A DNA stretch of 64,000 bases, from assembly GCF_019879105.1 (NCBI RefSeq), contig NZ_CP082249.1, positions 3,348,001 through 3,412,000 of the forward strand, given 5' to 3'. Numbering within the stretch: the stretch's first letter is position 1; each line of letters opens with the position of its first letter. Below, one piece after another: positions 36,900-45,941 of the stretch. Below the pieces are notes generated by a model that made no database searches, was not told where the DNA came from, and saw nothing but the letters and a program-made list of their open reading frames with translations. Source of the stretch: Natrinema sp. SYSU A 869 (GTDB lineage Archaea; Halobacteriota; Halobacteria; Halobacteriales; Natrialbaceae). The translations under genes were made by a program, and so were the position numbers.

Positions 36900-38402
36900 T
36901 CATAGATAGCCCAAATCCTCCAGTCGCGCGCGGCTCGCCGCGTCTACCTCTTCGCCGAACGCCTGCTCGTCGTGTTCGTCATCAGTGACCCAGTCGCCGA
37001 AGGTGGACTCGAAGAGGCCGTCCGGGACCGTCTCGTCGGGGCGCTCGACCTGCTTCGACGGCGGCCCGGAGACGTCGTACACCGCCTCGGTGCCGAGTTG
37101 GTCACGGTAGTACTTCCGATCGTCCCGGTAGACGACTCGCTGGCCCCGGTCCCAGTACGATTCGTCGCCGCCCTCCGGGATGCCGGAGCCGGAGCCGACG
37201 ATCTCGGCTCGAGCGCGCTCGCGCTCGAAGGCGAACGGATCGAAGGGGTCCTCGCTCGCGAGCGACCGGATCACGCCCCCGAGATCGGCGTGGGAACTGA
37301 GCCCATCCACGTCGACGGGACGGGCAGTGGTGTCGTCGGATGCGCTCCGCTCGCCGGACCCGGTACGGGTATCAGTGCCGTCAACCGCGAGATCGATGTC
37401 GCGATCACCAGTCGTGATGACGTCGAACGGGACGTGTAACAGCCCCTCGGAGAGGCTGCTCATGTGATTCATGAGATAGCCGTCGGACTCGTAGCCGAGA
37501 TTCTCGCCGTGGTCGGCCGTCACGATCAGAATCGATTCGCGGTCGTCACTGGTCGCCAGTGCAGTCACGAGGTCCGCGACGACCTGATCAAGGTAGTCGA
37601 TCGTCGCCGCGTACAGCTGGCGAACGCGCTCGACATCGGCGGCGTATTCGCCGAGGCCGTCCGCGACGTTCACGTCCGAATCACGGAACGAACTCGAGTG
37701 GAAGTCGGCGGAAACGCCGTGAATCGAGTCGTCTAACCCGCGAAACGGCGTATGCGGGCCGTGGGCGTCCATGAGATTGGCGAAGGCGATCACCGGGCCG
37801 TCGGGCTCAGTGACCTCCCGCTCGAGGGCTCGAGCGATCGAACGACCGCCGAAATCGGTCGGCTTCTCGATCGGCAGCTTCCGGCTCACGTCGTCCAGTT
37901 TGAGGAGGACGCCGTTGCACAGCGACCGCAGCGGATGGTCGTGTGCGAGGGCCTGCCGGACGAAATCAGCGTAGGCTTCCATGCCGTCGGTCGATCGATC
38001 GGAAATGTGTCGCTGGACGTCCATCCCCGCGGGGAGCCTGCGACTCGGCGAGATGGGAACCGTTCGATCGAAGAAACGATCGAACCCGAAGACGGGGCTG
38101 GCGTAGATATTCGACGTGACACAGACAGACTCGTACCCCTGCCGCTCGAGGGGTGCGATCCAGGTGTTCTCGGCGTCGATCGGGTCGAACCGACGCTGGT
38201 GTGCGTGGACGCCCGTTTCCGACGGAACCGAACCCGTCAGGAGTCCGGCGTGGCTCGGGACGCTCCAGCCGCCGAGCGCCCGCATCCCCTCGAAGCGGAC
38301 GGTCGCCATCTCTCGGAGGCGGGTTGCATACCGGTCGTAGACGTCTTTCCTGACGGTGTCCAGACAGAGGACGACGACGTTCGGGCGGGCGTCTCCGGTC
38401 AT
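36900..38402 (-). CDS. Sulfatase-like alkaline-phosphatase-superfamily protein
   Basis: A 500-residue member of the same superfamily. NVVVLCLDTVRKDVYDRY holds the first metal site, GGWSVPSHAGLLTGSVPSE the nucleophile region with Ser and His in place of Cys and Arg, VIAFANLMDAHGPHTPF the core, and ILIVTADHGENLGYES with LMNHM the second metal site. It ends RARLEDLGYL. The C-terminal 150 residues are long and acidic. Its ATG overlaps the upstream glycosyltransferase stop (ATGA), so it is translated by coupling within the glycan operon. The nucleophile change argues against formylglycine chemistry. Confidence 0.8.
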   Translation of the reverse strand: MTGDARPNVVVLCLDTVRKDVYDRYATRLREMATVRFEGMRALGGWSVPSHAGLLTGSVPSETGVHAHQRRFDPIDAENTWIAPLERQGYESVCVTSNIYASPVFGFDRFFDRTVPISPSRRLPAGMDVQRHISDRSTDGMEAYADFVRQALAHDHPLRSLCNGVLLKLDDVSRKLPIEKPTDFGGRSIARALEREVTEPDGPVIAFANLMDAHGPHTPFRGLDDSIHGVSADFHSSSFRDSDVNVADGLGEYAADVERVRQLYAATIDYLDQVVADLVTALATSDDRESILIVTADHGENLGYESDGYLMNHMSSLSEGLLHVPFDVITTGDRDIDLAVDGTDTRTGSGERSASDDTTARPVDVDGLSSHADLGGVIRSLASEDPFDPFAFERERARAEIVGSGSGIPEGGDESYWDRGQRVVYRDDRKYYRDQLGTEAVYDVSGPPSKQVERPDETVPDGLFESTFGDWVTDDEHDEQAFGEEVDAASRARLEDLGYL

Positions 38403-39493
38403 GTGAATTGTGCGAGTGCGGCGCTGAATCGTTCTCCCTGGTTCGTTTCGGTCAGGTCAGTGACGAGGATCCGCTGGTCGCTCGCGATGGACTGCCGCTC
38501 CGCGGGCGACAGGTCGGCGAACGCCACTAGCCCGTCGAACAGGCCCGCCTCGGTCGGCGCGACGACTTGTCGAGACGGCAGTAGCTCCCGGACGCCGGTC
38601 GCCTCGGTGACGACCGTTGGCGTTCCCGAGAGGATTCCTTCGAGCGCTGCGACGGGAAACGCATCGCCCCGCGACGACTGGACGTAGACGCTTGCGCGGT
38701 CGAACCAGTCAGCGAACCCGTCCAGATCGACGAAGCCGGGTGTGACGACGCGGGGCAATGCCGCATACGGCTGCTCGTCGTGGCCGTCCCCAAGGATAAC
38801 CAATTGAACGTCGGCATCGACGGTCCCGGCGAACCGCCCGACCGCTCGAGCCAGCCGATCGTAGCCGTTCGCGGGTTTGGCTTCGCCCGCCGAGAGGATC
38901 GTAAACGGGTCCGCGGGCGAACTTGGGGAGAGCGACACGAGCCGCTCGTACTTCTCGTCGGCGATCGGCGGCCGGACGTACGCGACCGGGACATCGCCGA
39001 TGTAGGGTCGCGCCCAGCGGGAGACGTCTCGGCCGACCGCGATCACGCCGTCGAGTAGTCGGTTCGAGAGCGGCCTGAGTCCGTGCCAGAGGTATCGCGT
39101 CGGCCGCTCGGAGAGCGTATAGAAGGTCTCGTCCGCGGCGAGGTAGACGAGGGTCGTTCCCGGATGGCGCAATTTGTACGCGAGTCCGGTCTGGAGCGGC
39201 GCGCTCCCCTCCGCGATGACCGTCTCGTACGCGGGCAGCGTCCCTGCGGTCCGAAGCCGATCGACGGTCCGGTCGGTGTTGCCGCCCGGTTCGGGCGGTC
39301 GAGTGCCGGTTTCGAAGTGGCGGCGGTCGGCGCTCACGGCATCGGCGAAGACCCGGTGAGCGGGGTGTGCGTCACTGTTCTGATAGAGCAGACACCGATC
39401 GCTCGTCGCCGCTCGCCGCGGACGCGACATCTTGGTTTCCGTCCGAATTGTCGAGTCACTGTCCTGGTCGCGGGCAGTCGTGCTCGCCGTCAC
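38399..39493 (-). CDS. Glycosyltransferase, GT-B fold (family 4-like)
   Basis: A protein of up to 364 residues with a GT-B fold. The C-terminal domain shows DPFTILSAGEAKPANGYDRL, VQLVILGDGHDEQPYAAL, and the donor-binding VYVQSSRGDAFPVAALEGIL followed by GTPTVVTEATGVRELL, typical of GT4. The N-terminal acceptor domain is short. The GTG at 39493 overlaps the upstream stop as GTGA, matching the other couplings of this operon; the ATG at 39430 would also work and gives 343 residues. It probably adds a hexose to the lipid-linked glycan. Donor unknown. Confidence 0.8.
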   Translation of the reverse strand: MTASTTARDQDSDSTIRTETKMSRPRRAATSDRCLLYQNSDAHPAHRVFADAVSADRRHFETGTRPPEPGGNTDRTVDRLRTAGTLPAYETVIAEGSAPLQTGLAYKLRHPGTTLVYLAADETFYTLSERPTRYLWHGLRPLSNRLLDGVIAVGRDVSRWARPYIGDVPVAYVRPPIADEKYERLVSLSPSSPADPFTILSAGEAKPANGYDRLARAVGRFAGTVDADVQLVILGDGHDEQPYAALPRVVTPGFVDLDGFADWFDRASVYVQSSRGDAFPVAALEGILSGTPTVVTEATGVRELLPSRQVVAPTEAGLFDGLVAFADLSPAERQSIASDQRILVTDLTETNQGERFSAALAQFT

Positions 39494-40686
39494 TGATCGA
39501 GCACCCCCTCGGCACGCTGCTGTCCGAATCCTCGAGCGTCGTCCGCGCGGTCCGTTTCTCGGTCCCGTTCCGGTGGAGCGTCGACGGCCGCCGTCTCGGC
39601 GACAACCTCACGTAGTCCCGCCGCGAAGCGATCGTACTCGTAGCGCCGGGCTTCCTCGCGGATCTCGCCGGCGTCGAAGTCATCGGGATCGAACCGCCGA
39701 ACCGTCTCGCGGATCGACGCGACGGTTGGCTCGAAGCACAGCCCGGTCCGTCCCTCCCGGACCTGGTACCGGGTGAACCCCTCGTTGACGCCGAGCAGGG
39801 GCTTGCCGGCCATCATGGCCTCGGCTCCGACGAGGCCGAAGTCCTCCTGTTTTGGCGCGTAGACGACCGCGGTCGCTCGCGCGACGAGCGACTCGATGTC
39901 CTCGACGTAGCCCCGCACCTCGATGTTGTCGTAGTTCGACGCGAACTCCTCGAGTCGCTCGCGCTGTTTCCCGTCGCCGGCGATCACGAGGCGCTCGTCG
40001 AGTCCGGCGAAGGCTTTCGCGATCATGTCAATCCGCTTTTCGGGGGCGAGCCGGGACCACGTGACGAAGTAGCCCTCATCGCCGTCGTTGCGCCAGTCGC
40101 CGGTCACCGGTGGATAGACGACGGTCGCGTCGCGGTCGTAGAACCGCCGAATGCGGTCCCGAACCAGTTCGCTGTTCGCGACGAAGCGGTCGACGTAGTC
40201 GTTCGCCTCCTTGTCCAGCGCCCGCCACGCCTTCGCGTACGCCTTGAGTCCGATCTCGACGAACGGCAATTCGAACGACGAGAGCCGGTCTCGATAGAGG
40301 TCGTAGAGCCATCGTGGCGGGCTGTGGGGATAGTGAACGATCCGCTGGTCGACTTCGGGGACGTAGTACTTCGACAGCGGCGCGCTCTCGAGGACCACGT
40401 CGTACTCCGCGAGGTCCGGGTGGGCGTCGGTCAGGTCCAGCGCCACGTTCAGTGTCTCGAGAGGGTTCATGCCCTCGTTTTTCCACTCGAGGAAGGGCCG
40501 CCACGGCAGCGAGGTGTATTTGGCCTGCTGGAACGGGATCACGTCGACGTCGTCCGGGATCTCCGTGCCCACCGCGACGTAAGTCGTGTAGATCGGTGCG
40601 TCGAGCACCCGGGCGGCCTCGATGGCGAACTCCTCACCGCCGCCGATGCCGGGGAAGCGGTCGTGGAGGATCGCCACGTCGGTCAC
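39490..40686 (-). CDS. Glycosyltransferase family 4 protein
   Basis: A 398-residue GT4 enzyme. It begins MTDVAILHDRFPGIGGGEEF, has VDQRIVHYPHSPPRWLYDLY in the acceptor domain, TWSRLAPEKRIDMIAKAFA at the domain boundary, and VVYAPKQEDFGLVGAEAMMAG with the EX7E-type donor motif. The true start is the GTG at 40686, which overlaps the stop of the upstream GT2 gene as GTGA; a longer frame upstream is only the shadow of that gene. The C-terminal tail (about 35 residues) is charged and variable. Family members include mannosyl- and glucosyltransferases acting on lipid-linked sugars. Confidence 0.85.
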   Translation of the reverse strand: MTDVAILHDRFPGIGGGEEFAIEAARVLDAPIYTTYVAVGTEIPDDVDVIPFQQAKYTSLPWRPFLEWKNEGMNPLETLNVALDLTDAHPDLAEYDVVLESAPLSKYYVPEVDQRIVHYPHSPPRWLYDLYRDRLSSFELPFVEIGLKAYAKAWRALDKEANDYVDRFVANSELVRDRIRRFYDRDATVVYPPVTGDWRNDGDEGYFVTWSRLAPEKRIDMIAKAFAGLDERLVIAGDGKQRERLEEFASNYDNIEVRGYVEDIESLVARATAVVYAPKQEDFGLVGAEAMMAGKPLLGVNEGFTRYQVREGRTGLCFEPTVASIRETVRRFDPDDFDAGEIREEARRYEYDRFAAGLREVVAETAAVDAPPERDRETDRADDARGFGQQRAEGVLDQ

Positions 40687-41846
40687 TGTAACACCTCCCG
40701 GAGCTCTCGGTCGGGCGACCAGGTGCCGTCGTGGGTCTCCTCGTCCCCGTTGGCGCGAGCGCGGACGAGCGAGACGCTCGCGCGAAACAGCGAGATCTGG
40801 CTGTCGAACAGCGAGTACAGCGGTTGGAGCGGGCCGAGGGCATCGCGGGAGCCGAGCGCCGTGAACGTGAGGACGCCGGCGGGAGTCGCTAGTCCGAACG
40901 GCCCGAGGACGGCCAGCGAGCCGACCGTTGCCACGGCGATCCCAGTCGCGACGAGCCACGGCGAGACCACCATGAACCACCAGTTAAAGGGCAGGACGAC
41001 GCGACCGTAGGCCCCATGTCGGCCGAGCGCGTCGCGCTGTCGCCACAGGAGTCGGAGCAGCCCCATCGCGCGCCGGTCCTTCTGCTCGCGGCGCTTGCCG
41101 AACTCGGAGTGAGCCGCTTCCTTGTAGTGAATGTCCGGATCGAAGATGACTCGCCCCCCGTTGCGGCGTATTTTGAGGGCGAGTTCGCTGTCGTCGGCGA
41201 TCGAGTCCTCGTCTATCGGGACGATCGCGTCGCGCTCGAACGCCGAGAACGGCCCGTGGAAGATCAGCGTCGAGTCGATATGTGACTCCAAGACTTGAAT
41301 CATCGTCTGGATGTCGCGGTAGCCTCGCTCAACCTCGCTGTCCCCGATGACTTCGGCGTTGCGTCCGGTCACCGCCGCGACGGACGGATCGTCGAGATTC
41401 GCGGCGGCCTTCCGGATAGCGTCCGGTGCGATCCGGGAGTCGCAGTCGGTCTTGATGACGACCTCGTTCGCCGCGGCGGCGTAGGCCTCGTTCAGCGCGG
41501 GTGCCAACCCCCGCCGCTCGTCCTCGCGGATGAGCGTTAACTTCGGTTCCTGCCGGCCGGCGAAGAAGGCCTCGACCAGATCAGCCGTCCCGTCGTCGCT
41601 CGAGTCGACCACAACGATCTCAACCCGATCCATCGGATAGTCCAGTTCGACGAGTTCCTCGAGTTTCGACTCGACGATCGCCGCCTCGTTGTAGGTCGGC
41701 AAGACGATGCTCACCGACGGCTCTCGGGGCCACGTCTCGGCGGGTGTTCCCGACGGCCGCCTGAGATAGTAGACGCCGAGGTAGATCAGATACGGGAGAC
41801 CGGTCAGCGCAACTAAACCAAACAGTGCCTCGAGGAGACGCTTCAT
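40683..41846 (-). CDS. Membrane-bound family 2 glycosyltransferase
   Basis: A 387-residue enzyme and the first gene of the coupled operon. An N-terminal helix (LLEALFGLVALTGLPYLIYLG) is followed by a GT2 domain: PSVSIVLPTYNEAAIVESKL, IVVVDSSDDGTADL, VVIKTDCDSRIAPDA (the metal-binding DCD) and a DEDSIADDSELALKIRRNGGR region. Two or three helices near residues 275-330 (WWFMVVSPWLVATGIAVATVG) complete the layout of processive or dolichol-phosphate GT2s. It probably starts the lipid-linked glycan or makes a polyisoprenyl-phosphate sugar. The ATG at 41846 directly precedes the helix. Confidence 0.85.
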   Translation of the reverse strand: MKRLLEALFGLVALTGLPYLIYLGVYYLRRPSGTPAETWPREPSVSIVLPTYNEAAIVESKLEELVELDYPMDRVEIVVVDSSDDGTADLVEAFFAGRQEPKLTLIREDERRGLAPALNEAYAAAANEVVIKTDCDSRIAPDAIRKAAANLDDPSVAAVTGRNAEVIGDSEVERGYRDIQTMIQVLESHIDSTLIFHGPFSAFERDAIVPIDEDSIADDSELALKIRRNGGRVIFDPDIHYKEAAHSEFGKRREQKDRRAMGLLRLLWRQRDALGRHGAYGRVVLPFNWWFMVVSPWLVATGIAVATVGSLAVLGPFGLATPAGVLTFTALGSRDALGPLQPLYSLFDSQISLFRASVSLVRARANGDEETHDGTWSPDRELREVLQ

Positions 41847-42550
41847 ACGAGTACGCCTCAACGCTCAACGGTCCGCTGCAAAGCCCGTCGGCTTGCATTG
41901 TGCAAGAGGTTATGACCATTATCCCACCCGTATTGAAAGACCAATAGCTCGCTTCAGAGGCGGACCAATCGGATGAACGGTCGTCGAACGGATTCTAGAA
42001 TACCGTTCGTTGGGTCATTCTCACGTCGGACTGGCCGTGCCCATGGCGCGCTAGGCCGTGAGCTACTGGCGAACCGCGGCCCGAATATGTGCGAGGTCGT
42101 CGCGAGTCGACGAGCGACTGCTTGGAAGACGAAATGCATCTTCCACTGGTTGATACTGTCGGACAGAAGTCACTGCAGAGTCGATCGCGAAAGATCGTCC
42201 GTCGACTGTGGAGACGGACGAATTCAGCGATCGATAGTCAACTAGTTCTGTCCGACAGTATGAGCAAGCGCTGCATGGGGTGAACGGAGTGAACGCCTCG
42301 ATAGCGAGCGAGTCGATTGGAGAGAGCGTGGCAATTCATTGTGCCAGTCGAGCGGAACGTGTGATCGATCTGCATCCTCTCGAAGCACGATCACCCAACC
42401 GGAGCTGAAGCTGCATCTATCTGATCGGTGGCTTTTTCCACCTACTCATCTACCTCCGAGTACGCGATAAACGTTCGTGAACCTCGTCACAGTTTCGTGA
42501 CGCATGCCACATTCGGTATGCTTTTACCAGCTTAGAGAATAGGTGCGTGT
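41847..42550. other. Intergenic region between the glycan operon and rbkR
   Basis: About 700 bases holding one MITE-like element (42154-42260) and otherwise no gene I can support. The last 80 bases before rbkR are AT-richer and contain a probable promoter (GTATGCTTTTACC near 42517). Confidence 0.5.
42154..42260. mobile_element. MITE-like element, 107 bp, 15-bp inverted ends, TGA duplication
   Basis: The ends TACTGTCGGACAGAA (42154-42168) and TTCTGTCCGACAGTA (42246-42260) are a perfect inverted pair. They are flanked on both sides by TGA (42151-42153 and 42261-42263), which fits a 3-bp target duplication. The inner part is also partly inverted (CGATCGC and GCGATCG). No reading frame. The TNA-type target would fit part of the IS5 family, but I cannot name the parent element. 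Confidence 0.8.
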
Positions 42551-43258
42551 ATGTCAGTGATAGCTGAGTCCGCCGTCGGGCACGACGAACTCGCCGTGCT
42601 CAAACTCCTCGCACTCGAGGGCGGGCTCGAGGGCGACGTCAAAATCTCCTGTTCTCACCTCGCGGAACGGCTCGACGCATCGAACCAGACCGCCTCTCGG
42701 CGGCTCCAGCGCCTCGAGAGTGCCGACTTGCTCGATCGCGATACGGTCAGCGACGGCCAGTGGGTCAAGATTACGGAGACCGGCGAGCGAACGCTCCACG
42801 CCGAGTACGAGGACTACCGTCGCATCTTCGAGACGGACTCGCAGGTCGAACTCGAGGGCACCGTCACTAGCGGGATGGGCGAGGGTCGCCACTACATCTC
42901 CCTGTCGGGCTACAAGCACCAGTTCGAGGAACGGCTCGGCTACGAGCCGTTCCCCGGCACGCTGAACGTCGACCTCCGCGAGGACAGCGTCCGCCGGCGC
43001 AGCGCCATGGCCTCGCTCGAGCCCGTCCCCATCGACGGCTGGGAATCGGACGAACGGACCTACGGCCCCGCCGTCTGTTACCCCGCGACGATCGAGACGA
43101 CCGAGGGCGACATCTACGAGAACGCCTACACTATCGCCCCCGAACGCACCCACCACGACGACGACCAACTCGAGGTCATTGCCCCCGACAAACTCCGCGA
43201 GGAACTCGCCCTCGAGGACGGCGATCACGTCACCGTCTCGGTGGGTGATCGGGAATGA
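42551..43258 (+). CDS. rbkR: CTP-dependent riboflavin kinase fused to HTH repressor (RbkR)
   Basis: A 235-residue two-domain protein. Residues 10-85 form a winged helix-turn-helix ([23 protein letters not shown]). Residues 97-235 are the archaeal riboflavin kinase (DUF120), which uses CTP to make [22 protein letters not shown] and [12 protein letters not shown] are the ligand motifs. In euryarchaea this fusion also represses riboflavin genes, with FMN as signal (established for RbkR). It overlaps ribB by ATGA, so kinase, regulator and pathway enzyme are made together. Confidence 0.95.
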   Translation: MSVIAESAVGHDELAVLKLLALEGGLEGDVKISCSHLAERLDASNQTASRRLQRLESADLLDRDTVSDGQWVKITETGERTLHAEYEDYRRIFETDSQVELEGTVTSGMGEGRHYISLSGYKHQFEERLGYEPFPGTLNVDLREDSVRRRSAMASLEPVPIDGWESDERTYGPAVCYPATIETTEGDIYENAYTIAPERTHHDDDQLEVIAPDKLREELALEDGDHVTVSVGDRE

Positions 43259-43977
43259 CTGGTCATCATGCCGGCCCACAGTCAAACGCCGACGGCAGCG
43301 CGGCGGGCTCGAATTCGAAGGCGAACGCGCCGGTGAACTCGTTCGAACACGCCCTCGAGTCGTTGCGCGCGGGTGAGCCGATCCTCGTCCACGACGCGGC
43401 CGACCGCGAGGGCGAGACGGACCTGATCTACCACGCCGACGCCGTCACACCCGAGGCCGTCGCCCGACTGCGCAACGACGCCGGCGGACTGGTCTGCGTC
43501 GCGCTCGGCCACGACATCGCGGAAGCCTTTGATCTGCCTTTCTACTCGGACGTCGTCGACCACCCCGCGACTGACGACCACGAACTCGGCTACGACGAGC
43601 GCTCGTCGTTCTCACTGACGGTCAACCACCGAGACACCTATACCGGAATCACCGACGACGACCGCTCGACGACGATTCGAGCACTGGGGACGGCCGCCGC
43701 GGCACCCGAGGCGACCGATTTCGCCGCCGAGTTTCGGGTCCCCGGCCACGTCCACCTGCTCAAGGCCGCACCCGACCTGCTCGCCCAGCGTGAGGGCCAC
43801 ACCGAACTCGGACTCGCCCTTGCCGACGCTGCAGGCCGCTCGCCCGCCGTCGTCGTCTGCGAGATGCTCGACGACAAAACCGGCGAAGCGCTCTCACCGG
43901 CCGACGCCCGCGCCTACGCCGATCGGAACGGCTTCGCCTATCTCGAGGGTAGCGAGGTCCTCGAGCGCTGTCGATAA
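43255..43977 (+). CDS. ribB: 3,4-dihydroxy-2-butanone-4-phosphate synthase
   Basis: A 240-residue enzyme that makes the four-carbon unit of riboflavin from ribulose-5-phosphate. The metal and substrate loop [16 protein letters not shown] (near residue 42) keeps the DxREGExD acidic motif. [22 protein letters not shown] and [10 protein letters not shown] give the second catalytic part (His and the GxTDxDR loop), and LVCVALGH the core strand. A Ser/Gly/Ala-rich leader of about 25 residues precedes the domain. It overlaps rbkR by 4 bases and is probably under RbkR control. Confidence 0.95.
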   Translation: MTGHHAGPQSNADGSAAGSNSKANAPVNSFEHALESLRAGEPILVHDAADREGETDLIYHADAVTPEAVARLRNDAGGLVCVALGHDIAEAFDLPFYSDVVDHPATDDHELGYDERSSFSLTVNHRDTYTGITDDDRSTTIRALGTAAAAPEATDFAAEFRVPGHVHLLKAAPDLLAQREGHTELGLALADAAGRSPAVVVCEMLDDKTGEALSPADARAYADRNGFAYLEGSEVLERCR

Positions 43978-44155
43978 TCGTCTGTTTTTCGACGCCGGTC
44001 GCGAGCGGACCCACGAATGCGTAGTACAGTCTGGTTCAACATTCTCGATCGTGGGATTCGACGAGATGGACGTCACCACGATATGAATCCTGAGAATTGT
44101 TCATATATACTACATATAGAAAGAAACTATCTAATCCACGTATACTGTAGATTCA

Positions 44156-45262
44156 TTATAAAGCTATTTTGAATATTTCGTCCCGGTAATATCGCTCAAT
44201 ATCCTCATAATACGAGTGAGTGTAATGGTCGATAGCGTCCTGTCCATATGACCCGTGACCAGTACCCGTTTTATCTCCCCGCATGTATTTGACTAACTCT
44301 TCCGGCGCGTCCTTTCGAACCCGGAACCACGTCGTAAAAAAGTGCCGTCCGAAGTGAGACGTGACCGCTCGGTGCTTCTTCGACTCAGCATACTCAGGAT
44401 GCCAATACTGCTTCCAGCGGTCGTTCACTATCGTATCATCTATCTTATGTCCTCGAGACTTCGAGAGGAACAGCCACGGCTCTCCAGGATCCGGTCGGGC
44501 TAACAAGTATTCTAATAACACCGCCCGAACCTCGTCGTCTAAAGGCAAGGTGCGCGACCTCTTTGACTTGTTCCCCTCTCGGTTGTGCGGGATGTAAACC
44601 ACGTTCTCACGCCCGTCAAGAGACGGTGACTTGCCCATCTCATCGTAGTGGTCAAGCAGATATGGCTTGTTAATGTGAGTCTCGGACAGCTTGATGTTAC
44701 ACAGCTCCGATGCTCGAAGACCGAGTTTCAGTTGCAGCAGGATGATTGCCCGATCTCGGATGTGCTTGATCTCACGTAGCTTCTCACCTAACTCCTCCTT
44801 GCTCAGTCGATACGGCTGCTTCTTTTCGCTCTTCTGAGAGAAATCAATCTTCTCTTTAGCCGCGTCGACTGGGTGATATGTCTTGGCGTGTGGGAACCCT
44901 GGCTCGTTCTGGAAATAGTCAAACGCTTTCCCAATGAACAGGAGCTTCTTGTTCACATAGGCCTGGCTATTACCCTTCTCGACCGACCACCGAGCGTACT
45001 TCTCAACATGAGAAATCTTCGGACACGCAGGATGGCGATCGATTACCTTACGCATGAACTCCTGCCACTCTCGGATTGGGAACGTGTAGTTGTTTACCGA
45101 CTGTTCGGTGATGTCTTTTTCCACCACGACTTCATCTATGAATAAATCAAACGGGTTATCATTCACTGCCTCAAACCCATTCTCGAACTCCTGCAATGGA
45201 TCGGTTTCGTTTCCAAACTGTTGTGCGAACTTCCTCTTTTTGCTCTCAGTAGACTCCTGCAT
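44156..45262 (-). CDS. Tyrosine recombinase / site-specific integrase
   Basis: A 368-residue integrase. An N-terminal core-binding helical domain (WQEFMRKVIDRHPACPKISH and following) leads to the catalytic domain with LKLGLRASELCNIKL (first Arg), RSRTLPLDDEVRAVL, TSHFGRHFFTTWFRVRK (HxxR) and the tyrosine region YTHSYYEDIERYY. All core residues seem present, so it may be active. Base use is AT-richer and proteins less acidic than in the neighbours, indicating transfer. It follows a 162-residue gene with a 2-base gap. No tRNA, capsid or plasmid gene is nearby. Confidence 0.9.
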   Translation of the reverse strand: MQESTESKKRKFAQQFGNETDPLQEFENGFEAVNDNPFDLFIDEVVVEKDITEQSVNNYTFPIREWQEFMRKVIDRHPACPKISHVEKYARWSVEKGNSQAYVNKKLLFIGKAFDYFQNEPGFPHAKTYHPVDAAKEKIDFSQKSEKKQPYRLSKEELGEKLREIKHIRDRAIILLQLKLGLRASELCNIKLSETHINKPYLLDHYDEMGKSPSLDGRENVVYIPHNREGNKSKRSRTLPLDDEVRAVLLEYLLARPDPGEPWLFLSKSRGHKIDDTIVNDRWKQYWHPEYAESKKHRAVTSHFGRHFFTTWFRVRKDAPEELVKYMRGDKTGTGHGSYGQDAIDHYTHSYYEDIERYYRDEIFKIAL

Positions 45263-45264
45263 AG

Positions 45265-45753
45265 TTACTTGATCAATTTCTGAACACGATAGTCCCACAT
45301 CTCTCGAGCGGCCCCTCTATTAACAGCGGCCATGAGAACGGGATTGTATACATGGGGATAATCGGCGTGGAACGTCAACCAGTCATAAAACTGATAGATC
45401 TGATCGTATCGATTATTCCACACGGTTTCCTTCTGAACTTGATCTAACTGGTCGGCCAAGAATGATTCCACATCTGATGGGTTCGCAAGCGCATGGTGAC
45501 GCCCCCGATTTTCCATGTGTGACTTCCACAATTTCTCAGCACGACCGTACTTGTACTTCCGGGTGGATTCCGCAAGACCATCCTTTTCGTCCGTCATCCA
45601 CTCCGCCCACACATCACGATCTTCGTACTCCCTGGAGTGCGTTGAAAGATGGTAGAGTTCGGGAACCTCCTCGATGCTCTTGAACACACCGAGATTATCA
45701 AGCGGTTCTTTTCGGATTCCCTTTTTCCGGGCACCGCTATTCAACGTAGCCAT
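45265..45753 (-). CDS. Integrase-like N-terminal (SAM-like core-binding) domain protein
   Basis: A 162-residue protein without a catalytic domain. Its helical part (TRKYKYGRAEKLWKSHMENR, then PSDVESFLADQL and RYDQIYQFYDWL) resembles the SAM-like DNA-binding domain that precedes the catalytic domain of tyrosine recombinases. The C-terminal AVNRGAAREMWDYRVQKLIK is basic. It ends 2 bases before the integrase start, so the two are surely co-translated. It may act as an accessory or regulatory partner that binds the same sites. The family is not named in anything I can recall with certainty. Confidence 0.65.
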   Translation of the reverse strand: MATLNSGARKKGIRKEPLDNLGVFKSIEEVPELYHLSTHSREYEDRDVWAEWMTDEKDGLAESTRKYKYGRAEKLWKSHMENRGRHHALANPSDVESFLADQLDQVQKETVWNNRYDQIYQFYDWLTFHADYPHVYNPVLMAAVNRGAAREMWDYRVQKLIK

Positions 45754-45941
45754 GCCTATTCGACCTCATTGGTCAGTTGTACCGGTCGTCTTCGATGATT
45801 TCTCCCAGTATCTGTTTGGGGAGTATTGTCAAATTGTATAATGATATTATTACTAATATAATGTACTAATTACTAATAAATATTGTGATCAGGTTACGGA
45901 AAGGGTTAAGGGTGATTTGGCGAAAGTTGGGAGTATCAGTC
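45754..45941. promoter_or_regulatory. AT-rich divergent promoter with TACTAAT repeats
   Basis: The gap between the integrase pair and ilvE is very AT-rich. TACTAAT occurs three times at 45851-45857, 45864-45870 and 45871-45877, two of them adjacent. It likely holds the promoter of one or both transcripts; the repeats may be binding sites of an element-encoded regulator. Confidence 0.5.
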
